Under the pieces are notes generated by a model that had not been told where the DNA came from, did no database searches, and saw nothing but the letters and a program-made list of their open reading frames with translations. Both the position numbers and the translations under genes were made by a program. From Capsulimonas sp. (lineage in GTDB: Bacteria > Armatimonadota > Armatimonadia > Armatimonadales > Capsulimonadaceae), in the NCBI GenBank assembly GCA_025963815.1, contig JAOQAA010000567.1, forward strand, positions 1-7,126: DNA of 7,126 nt, written 5' to 3'. How positions within the stretch are numbered: position 1 is the first letter of the stretch; every line of letters starts with the position of its first letter. Positions 1-4,437 of this stretch are shown piece by piece.

Positions 1-1584
1 GGTCGCATTGTGGAGGTAGTACGACTGAGGCGGGTATTCAGGGCCTTCGCAGATCGCGATTGTCCCGCCGACGTGCAGCCAGTTGTCGTGATAGAGGTCC
101 CAGCCTCCGGCGGCGGCGTCGAGGTAACGCTTCGCGCCGGTCGCCCGGTAATGATCCAGAATCGGCTCCAGTGATGTGAGCAAATAGCAGTGTGGGTGGT
201 CGTAAGGGTACTTCCAGATGGCCTCTGGATCGCGTGCGGCGAGCTGCTTCATCCAGTAGTTTTCCTGATAGTATCGCTGCGCGACTTGCAAGTCCTCGGG
301 TTTCCCCACCGGCGTAAAGTACATCCGCGTGCTGGCGATCTGTCCCTGAACGCCCTGCCCGGCGCGGCGAAGCATCTCCGGCAGATATTCACACTTGTTG
401 AACCAATCATAGAAACCGCGCAGCAATTTAAAGGCTTTGGGGTTTCCCGCGAAGCCCGCCTCAATCAGACCATGGGTGACCCAGGCGCGTGTGTAACCAC
501 CGCGTTCGCTGTAGAACATGCTTTCCGGGGGATACGCCATGAGGTAGCCGTCGGGGCGGGCGCATTCGGCGATGCCGTCCACGATTTCGTCCATGCGCGC
601 CTTGAGCTTGGGGTGGTCGATCCAGCGCAGAGTGTTGCCGGCGCCCATCAGAAAGCGTCCGGCGTTCGACCCGGGAAGGTCCGTGTCCCAGAAGCCGATA
701 GGCTGGCGCGTTACTTCGCCAATCGGCTTTCCGGCGCGCTCGCGGAAGGGGCGAAGCAGTTCGTTTGCGGAGAAGGTATTGAGCAGATACGCGATGTTCT
801 GCTCCATCGCCGTTTGAAAAACGCCGCCTTCGAGTCGCACGCCCGTGGTAGGCGTATGCGCCTTATCGGCGACGGGTTTCCACTTTGCGACCGGGATAAC
901 GTTGCCGGGGTTGTCCGTGACGACGCCTTCGCCCTGCGGGCGCGGCGGGCGAGTGAGTGCGATCACGCCAAGGCTGCCGCGCGTCGATTCCGATACAGCA
1001 CAGCCTTCGGCCGCATCCGTTGGCCCCGACCAGACTTCCAGTTTTGAAAGCTGAAACTGTTTGCGGCGGGTGCGAGTGACGGTGACGCGAATGTATCGGG
1101 CGTCGATCTTCGAGGCGTGAAACGCTCCGACCTCGTCGACGGATTCCGGAAAGTCCACGCTTGTAAAGTCCGCGATATTCATGGGGGAGTGGAAATCGGG
1201 CTCCACGGAAGCGTCAATGCGGAAGCGCTGCGGCAATCCGTCGGCGGCGCCGCTGCTGAGCAGGCTGTAGCCGAAGGGGAACAGCTTGACCGCGTCGATC
1301 TTGCGCACCGATTTCAGATCGACTTGGACCCAGCGGACAGTGTCTTCCGCCGGTGCGTCCGGAGACTGATAGCCCAGCGGGACCTCGCGCGCGACGCGCT
1401 CGACTCCCATCGGCCCCTGCCAGCCCGGTTTCGCTGGCGCTGGCGGCTTAGTTGGCGCCGGCGTCTCGGCGTAAACTTCATCCTCCCAGCGGTGGAGTAA
1501 CTGACCGGCGGAGACGGCGACGCCGGCGCCGAGCGTCAGGTTCAAAAAGGTGCGTCGGGTAATACGCGGCTTCTTATGCGTCAT
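1..1584 (-). CDS. Tat-exported, discoidin-like + GH127-like (beta-L-arabinofuranosidase family) enzyme, C-terminus off window
   Basis: Reading the minus strand from the ATG at 1584 gives 528 codons with no stop up to base 1, so the gene continues leftwards. An in-frame TGA at 1594-1596 rules out a longer start. Residues 9-14 (TRRTFL), followed by a hydrophobic stretch to about 27, form a twin-arginine signal, so export after folding is likely. Residues 41-53 are a Pro/Ala/Lys linker. Residues about 80-187 look like an F5/8 type C (discoidin) fold: they have the RWVQVDL strand near the start and RYIRVTVTRT before the closing KLEVW. From about 250 the protein matches the GH127/DUF1680 pattern: FWDTDLPGSNAGRFL, then ARPDGYLMAY at 342-351, and the IAICEGPEYPPQSYYL region near 509-524. 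In GH127 enzymes (HypBA1) a zinc site with Glu and Cys ligands and a Cys nucleophile lies further on, so those residues are outside the window. A Glu around 513-516 may match the family acid/base Glu. Expected action is release of beta-L-arabinofuranose or a related sugar; the substrate is unproven. No clear Shine-Dalgarno precedes the start; GAAAG seven bases upstream is the nearest match. Confidence 0.85.
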   Translation of the reverse strand, partial: MTHKKPRITRRTFLNLTLGAGVAVSAGQLLHRWEDEVYAETPAPTKPPAPAKPGWQGPMGVERVAREVPLGYQSPDAPAEDTVRWVQVDLKSVRKIDAVKLFPFGYSLLSSGAADGLPQRFRIDASVEPDFHSPMNIADFTSVDFPESVDEVGAFHASKIDARYIRVTVTRTRRKQFQLSKLEVWSGPTDAAEGCAVSESTRGSLGVIALTRPPRPQGEGVVTDNPGNVIPVAKWKPVADKAHTPTTGVRLEGGVFQTAMEQNIAYLLNTFSANELLRPFRERAGKPIGEVTRQPIGFWDTDLPGSNAGRFLMGAGNTLRWIDHPKLKARMDEIVDGIAECARPDGYLMAYPPESMFYSERGGYTRAWVTHGLIEAGFAGNPKAFKLLRGFYDWFNKCEYLPEMLRRAGQGVQGQIASTRMYFTPVGKPEDLQVAQRYYQENYWMKQLAARDPEAIWKYPYDHPHCYLLTSLEPILDHYRATGAKRYLDAAAGGWDLYHDNWLHVGGTIAICEGPEYPPQSYYLHNAT

Positions 1585-1599
1585 TGTTGGCTTTCATGG

Positions 1600-1605
1600 A
1601 TTGTA
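1600..1605 (-). promoter_or_regulatory. Possible -10 box (TACAAT) before the GH127-like gene
   Basis: The minus strand reads TACAAT, one mismatch from the TATAAT consensus, just downstream of the terminator U-tract. The GH127-like gene follows a strong terminator and so needs its own promoter or read-through. A start about seven bases past this box would leave a leader of fewer than ten bases before the ATG at 1584. No convincing -35 hexamer is found at 16-18 bases; that place is taken by the terminator's hairpin base and T-run. This is a weak candidate. Confidence 0.25.
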
Positions 1606-1615
1606 ACGTAAGCGC

Positions 1616-1658
1616 AAAAAAAAGAAACGCGGCCCGTGTCCAGAAGACATGGGCCGCG
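1616..1658 (-). terminator. Intrinsic terminator after the pseudopilin gene
   Basis: On the minus strand the arm at 1647-1658 pairs with 1628-1639 along 12 bases (CGCGGCCC core, one G-U pair). The 7-base loop is at 1640-1646. A U-rich tract follows at 1616-1627, with 11 of 12 bases being T on that strand. The hairpin starts 13 bases after the pseudopilin stop codon, the usual place for a Rho-independent terminator. The opposite strand has no T-run after the hairpin, so it works in one direction only. It separates the pseudopilin from the GH127-like gene, whose start is 31 bases past the end of the U-tract. Confidence 0.9.
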
Positions 1659-1671
1659 AAGTTAGTCCGTT

Positions 1672-2460
1672 CTACTGACCGTAGTAGATGTGAGTCCCGT
1701 CATTGAATGTCGCGACGTTTGTCGGCAGGTAAAACTTCACGTGACCGTCGGCCAGCAGGTAATTTGCTCCGTTGGTATGACGTCCATTGGGCCCGGAAAA
1801 CTGGTTGGCGTTTGCGGTCGCTGTCCAGCCAAGCTGCTGTCCGGTCGAAAGCTTTGCATTGCCGAGGGCGGAACTATTACAGCACTGCATGTTGTCGCCG
1901 CCATCGTAGCCCAGAAGGTTGGTTCCGTCTGTCGCCAGCGACGACAGTCCGCCGATATAGTCGGTTGGGCTGGTGATGGTCGCGTCGATGTTCTGCACCT
2001 CGACAAGGAGGATGGTCATTACCGGCGCATTGATCGCCGCGATGGCTCCGCCTGGCGCATTGACGTTTGACGGTCCGTAAGTGTAATTACTTGCCTCGCC
2101 AACAAGGAAGTTATAAGCGTAAGAAACCGGAACGCGGCTGCCCTGGGGCGCCGTGGAGTCGTCGGGACACTTAAAGGCCCCCGTGCTCTTCACATAGGGA
2201 TAGATCTGACCGGCCCAGCCGCCGCCTCGATTGCCGTTCCCATTCGCGGACGGCAGGCCCTGGGGATACATCTCATCATTGTCTTGACTGTACTGCATAA
2301 ACGCAAGGCCAAGCTGCTTCTCGTTCGAAGCACAAGTGATCTGGCGCGCCTTTTCGCGCGCTTTGGCGAAGACAGGGAAAAGAATTGCGGCGAGTATCGC
2401 AATGATTGCGATGACAACTAGAAGCTCAATTAGCGTAAAGCCTTTTGTTTTCAATTTCAT
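1672..2460 (-). CDS. Pseudopilin with prepilin N-terminus and H-X9-DG C-terminal motif (DUF1559-like)
   Basis: Complete 262-residue protein. After a short basic leader (MKLKTKG) comes the class III prepilin signal: predicted prepilin-peptidase cleavage after Gly7, N-methylated Phe8, and the conserved Glu at mature position 5 (Glu12). A hydrophobic helix of about 21 residues (8-28) follows, then the amphipathic stretch FAKAREKAR. The C-terminus has His228, nine residues, then Asp238-Gly239, an exact H-X9-DG motif typical of the prepilin-type processing-associated proteins expanded in Armatimonadota and Planctomycetota. The cysteines are Cys43, Cys98 and the pair Cys193-Cys194; disulfides are possible. 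The mature protein should sit in the inner membrane with its globular part outside and may assemble into a pseudopilus or stay as a membrane-anchored domain; the function of these H-X9-DG proteins is not established. AAGGA lies three bases before the ATG. The gene is transcribed divergently from the AraC regulator and ends in a strong terminator. Confidence 0.93.
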   Translation of the reverse strand: MKLKTKGFTLIELLVVIAIIAILAAILFPVFAKAREKARQITCASNEKQLGLAFMQYSQDNDEMYPQGLPSANGNGNRGGGWAGQIYPYVKSTGAFKCPDDSTAPQGSRVPVSYAYNFLVGEASNYTYGPSNVNAPGGAIAAINAPVMTILLVEVQNIDATITSPTDYIGGLSSLATDGTNLLGYDGGDNMQCCNSSALGNAKLSTGQQLGWTATANANQFSGPNGRHTNGANYLLADGHVKFYLPTNVATFNDGTHIYYGQ

Positions 2461-2463
2461 GAT

Positions 2464-2468
2464 TCCTT
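2464..2468 (-). promoter_or_regulatory. Ribosome binding site of the pseudopilin gene
   Basis: The minus strand reads AAGGA three bases before the ATG at 2460. The spacing is short but workable, and it supports this start. It is the only clear Shine-Dalgarno sequence seen ahead of the complete genes in this window. Confidence 0.6.
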
Positions 2469-2488
2469 ATGTATGACATCGGCGCTAA

Positions 2489-2519
2489 GTGCTGCGGTAT
2501 GAGATCTGTTCTGCAGCAC
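2489..2519. promoter_or_regulatory. Inverted repeat in the divergent intergenic region (candidate operator or leader hairpin)
   Basis: GTGCTGC at 2489-2495 is repeated inverted as GCAGCAC at 2513-2519, with a 17-base spacer holding AGATCT. A second, wider pair surrounds it: ATGACA at 2473-2478 and TGTCAT at 2521-2526. The element lies between the pseudopilin and AraC starts, 29 bases upstream of the pseudopilin ATG. It could be an operator, or a stem-loop at the 5' end of the pseudopilin mRNA. AraC proteins more often bind direct half-sites, so assigning it to the neighbouring regulator is a guess. Confidence 0.45.
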
Positions 2520-2524
2520 GTGTC

Positions 2525-2530
2525 ATTTTA
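2525..2530 (-). promoter_or_regulatory. Possible -10 box (TAAAAT) of the pseudopilin gene
   Basis: The minus strand reads GATAAAAT, with TAAAAT one mismatch from TATAAT. It would start transcription near 2518, giving a leader of about 58 bases that begins with the GTGCTGC/GCAGCAC inverted repeat. No good -35 hexamer is seen at 16-18 bases, which would fit an activator-dependent promoter but is equally consistent with a chance match. Confidence 0.3.
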
Positions 2531-2617
2531 TCATGGCGCTGCGTCCAGGGCTTTGACGGTTCCGGGGCAAATGTATAGAACTCCGGGATTGCATGATTCT
2601 TTGTGGGGCTTTGTGAC

Positions 2618-2623
2618 TATAAT
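2618..2623 (+). promoter_or_regulatory. Consensus -10 box (TATAAT) just before the AraC-family gene
   Basis: A perfect TATAAT ends six bases before the ATG at 2630. With the usual 6-7 base distance from -10 to the start site, transcription would begin at or next to that ATG, giving a leaderless mRNA. No convincing -35 hexamer is present at 16-19 bases, nor an extended -10 TGn. The box lies inside the longer reading frame that starts at GTG 2603, which speaks against that longer start. Confidence 0.45.
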
Positions 2624-2629
2624 GAACTT

Positions 2630-3592
2630 ATGAGGCCTACTAATGAACTTCCGGCTGAGATACGTGAGTACTCCATGGCGGAAAACGTCAAGAGCTATTA
2701 TGGAGATGACCCTCATTTTCAAATCCCTTTATTGATTATTGCGGAGCCTGTCATGCCTGGCTGGCAGATCCAGCGGCACAAAGACTTTCTCTCCCTCTAT
2801 TTTGTGATGTCGGGGCGCGGGACGCACATCGTCGACGATCAAAAATATGCGATCTGCCGTGGCGACGTCTATCTTTTAGGCGTCGGCGCTACCCATCGTT
2901 TTGTGGATTGCCACGATTTGGTCGCGACGACGATCCACTTTTCGCCGGCCCTCTTCGATGAGGAAATGCTGGAGGCGCTGCTGGAGACGCCTGGGTTTCA
3001 GCCCTTGTTTGTTGAGCCTGCCGTACAGGAAAGTCCGGATGGGGAAGAGCGCGGCGCGCGCTGGCTGCACTTAGGACCAGATACGCTGAGCGGTATTTCC
3101 GTCGATCTGGATGAAATCATGCGGGAGGCGAATTCCTCCGGACCTGTGCGCAAGGTCCTGGTGCGCGCGCTGATGCTGCGGCTCATGATCCGCCTGTCGC
3201 GCCTTTATGAAGCCTATGGCGGCGCCAATGGCTTGACGCCAAGCCGCCGATCCCTGAACGAAAACTCCGTGGCGACCGCCGTACGCTTTATCGACGAGAA
3301 CTTTGCATCGATCCTGCGGGTCAACGAGATCGCGAAAATGGTGTACCTCTCGCCGGACCACTTCACGGAGGTCTTCTCCGCCGTCATGGGACGCACGCCG
3401 CGAGACTACATTCGTCACGTCCGTCTGGAGCACGCCAAGGCCAGCCTACAAAACTCAAATCTCCCCATCACACAGGTCGCTCTCGAATGTGGATTGAGCG
3501 ACCACGCCCACCTCTCCCGCGTCTTTCGCGCGTCGGTCAGCCTGACGCCAAGCCAGTACCGCGCCCAGTTCCATCCGAAGAAGCAGATGTAG
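2630..3592 (+). CDS. AraC-family transcriptional regulator (cupin sensor + double HTH)
   Basis: The ATG at 2630 gives 320 residues, close to the usual AraC-family size of about 300. Residues about 32-130 form a cupin-like ligand-binding domain, with SLYFVMSGRGTHIV, the CRGDVYLL turn and THRF, as in PF02311 sugar-sensing regulators. Residues about 213-315 are the paired HTH (HTH_18). The first helix-turn-helix is at about 231-252 (VNEIAKMVYLSPDHFTEVF). The second is at about 280-302, with the family signature CGLSDHAHLSRVFR and then LTPSQYR. The protein is cytoplasmic and probably activates transcription on binding a sugar or glycan breakdown product. It diverges from the pseudopilin gene and lies among carbohydrate-enzyme genes, which suggests local control; its targets are not shown. 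Starts at GTG 2603 (329 residues) and ATG 2675 (305 residues) are also open. None of the three has a good Shine-Dalgarno; 2630 is chosen because TATAAT lies immediately upstream. Confidence 0.93.
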   Translation: MRPTNELPAEIREYSMAENVKSYYGDDPHFQIPLLIIAEPVMPGWQIQRHKDFLSLYFVMSGRGTHIVDDQKYAICRGDVYLLGVGATHRFVDCHDLVATTIHFSPALFDEEMLEALLETPGFQPLFVEPAVQESPDGEERGARWLHLGPDTLSGISVDLDEIMREANSSGPVRKVLVRALMLRLMIRLSRLYEAYGGANGLTPSRRSLNENSVATAVRFIDENFASILRVNEIAKMVYLSPDHFTEVFSAVMGRTPRDYIRHVRLEHAKASLQNSNLPITQVALECGLSDHAHLSRVFRASVSLTPSQYRAQFHPKKQM

Positions 3593-3631
3593 AATGTAAT
3601 GAGCTATAGTGGCCCCGTTTGCCGACTAAGT

Positions 3632-3645
3632 CGCCGAATTCGGCG
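3632..3645. repeat. Perfect 14-bp palindrome between convergent genes
   Basis: CGCCGAATTCGGCG reads the same on both strands and lies in the 162-bp spacer between the ends of the AraC-family gene and the membrane-protein gene. As RNA it could form a 5-bp GC-rich stem with an AATT loop, extended by GAC/GTC pairing across an internal loop. Neither side has a T-run, so it is not a classical intrinsic terminator. A protein-binding site or a weak bidirectional end signal are alternatives. I see no credible gene in the rest of this spacer. Confidence 0.35.
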
Positions 3646-3754
3646 TAATCGTCAGTTCGCCAAACTAGAGACACCGCAGACGCTGGCGAGTACCAGGATC
3701 GGTCAACGCCCCTCTTTGTTCCCGCCATCTCACGACCACCAGCTCACCGTATGG

Positions 3755-4351
3755 TTAGGTGCTGCGGTCATTTCGGAATGACGAGAACTCGCCTCGAAAA
3801 TACTGGAAAGAAACCATAAAGAAAAAAGCCACGCAGAGGATGAGGTCCACGGTCGGGTACCCGCCGATAGCAAACACAGCGCGGAATTGCCCGTAGCCGC
3901 GCCAATGCCAAGAACAACTGGCCCACCATGCAAAGACCTCGAGAAAACTGCCGAATACCATTGTCCATGGGAGTGCGATGCCCAGGAAACGAAGGATCTG
4001 TAGCCAATTCTTGGGGAGCGGCACGCCCAAGAGGATAGCGCGGAAGAACTCACGTGTTAGAAGAAGGCGCCCATAAAGCTGGAGGCAAATAAACTCCCGG
4101 ACGTTGGCGGGAATCGATTGCAACGGAGTGGAGGGAAAGCGCCAGTAGAAGAAGAGCGGCACAAAAAGAAACACAAATACCCCTACCACGTTCGTCAGCA
4201 CCATGGTGGATGCACCTGCGCCGAATTGAGCCACGATCGGGTTCGCTTCCTGACTCAAGGACGGGTTGAAATGGAAAGTAGTTGCAATATCAGACGCGCG
4301 GGCAACGGTCACTGCGAAAAGCGTGATGAGTGTGGGTAAAGTTCGTTTCAT
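3755..4351 (-). CDS. Multi-pass membrane protein, possibly DUF5658-like
   Basis: Complete 198-residue protein of unknown function. The N-terminal hydrophobic stretch (about 5-19) is followed by the pattern D21-IATT, then EANP at 35-38. This resembles small bacterial membrane proteins of the DUF5658 type, in which an Asp/Thr-Thr motif in helix 1 is followed by a conserved Glu-Ala-Asn-Pro; the assignment is from memory of that pattern. Other likely membrane segments are about 50-70, 120-145 (aromatic-rich, with EVFAWWASCSW) and 158-185. The C-terminus is short and polar (SSFRNDRST). The gene starts 86 bp after the end of the WbsX-like gene on the same strand, with no visible terminator between, so co-transcription is possible. 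The Shine-Dalgarno is poor (AAAGA adjoining the ATG). It converges with the AraC-family gene. Confidence 0.75.
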   Translation of the reverse strand: MKRTLPTLITLFAVTVARASDIATTFHFNPSLSQEANPIVAQFGAGASTMVLTNVVGVFVFLFVPLFFYWRFPSTPLQSIPANVREFICLQLYGRLLLTREFFRAILLGVPLPKNWLQILRFLGIALPWTMVFGSFLEVFAWWASCSWHWRGYGQFRAVFAIGGYPTVDLILCVAFFFMVSFQYFRGEFSSFRNDRST

Positions 4352-4437
4352 TCTTTAGGACTTTCGCTCAGGCACAGAGAGGCTGAATGGATGGATTGCG
4401 TAACTCGGCCCGCGCATAGTCCCGGAACAGGTTTGAG

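Noticed and set aside
190..1047. Long open frame of 285 codons on the plus strand
   Set aside because: It lies wholly antisense to the GH127-like gene, whose frame gives recognisable motifs and a Tat signal. The plus-strand product has no recognisable domain; G+C-rich coding DNA often leaves such open shadows.
1690..2070. Open frame of 126 codons on the plus strand
   Set aside because: Antisense to the pseudopilin C-terminal half, where the H-X9-DG motif proves the minus frame.
2553..2579. TTGACG followed by TATAGA on the plus strand as a promoter for the AraC-family gene
   Set aside because: The -35-like hexamer is good but the spacer is only 15 bases and the -10 matches four of six; the TATAAT at 2618 is better, though a second promoter cannot be excluded.
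2489..3768. Ten-base string GTGCTGCGGT occurring at 2489 and again at 3759
   Set aside because: The second copy lies across the end of the membrane-protein coding frame, and the match does not extend; probably chance.
3599..3781. 60-codon frame in the convergent spacer on the plus strand
   Set aside because: Basic, low-information product with no Shine-Dalgarno, overlapping the end of the opposite gene; no support as a gene.
3730..4053. Alternative minus-strand frames of 79 and 107 codons over the membrane-protein gene
   Set aside because: The 198-residue frame spans the whole interval, has an ordered membrane-segment pattern and the TT...EANP motif; the others are out-of-frame fragments.
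4352..4437. Possible terminator between the WbsX-like and membrane-protein genes
   Set aside because: Only a short imperfect GTTCCGGGAC-type pairing is present and no T-run follows on the coding strand.
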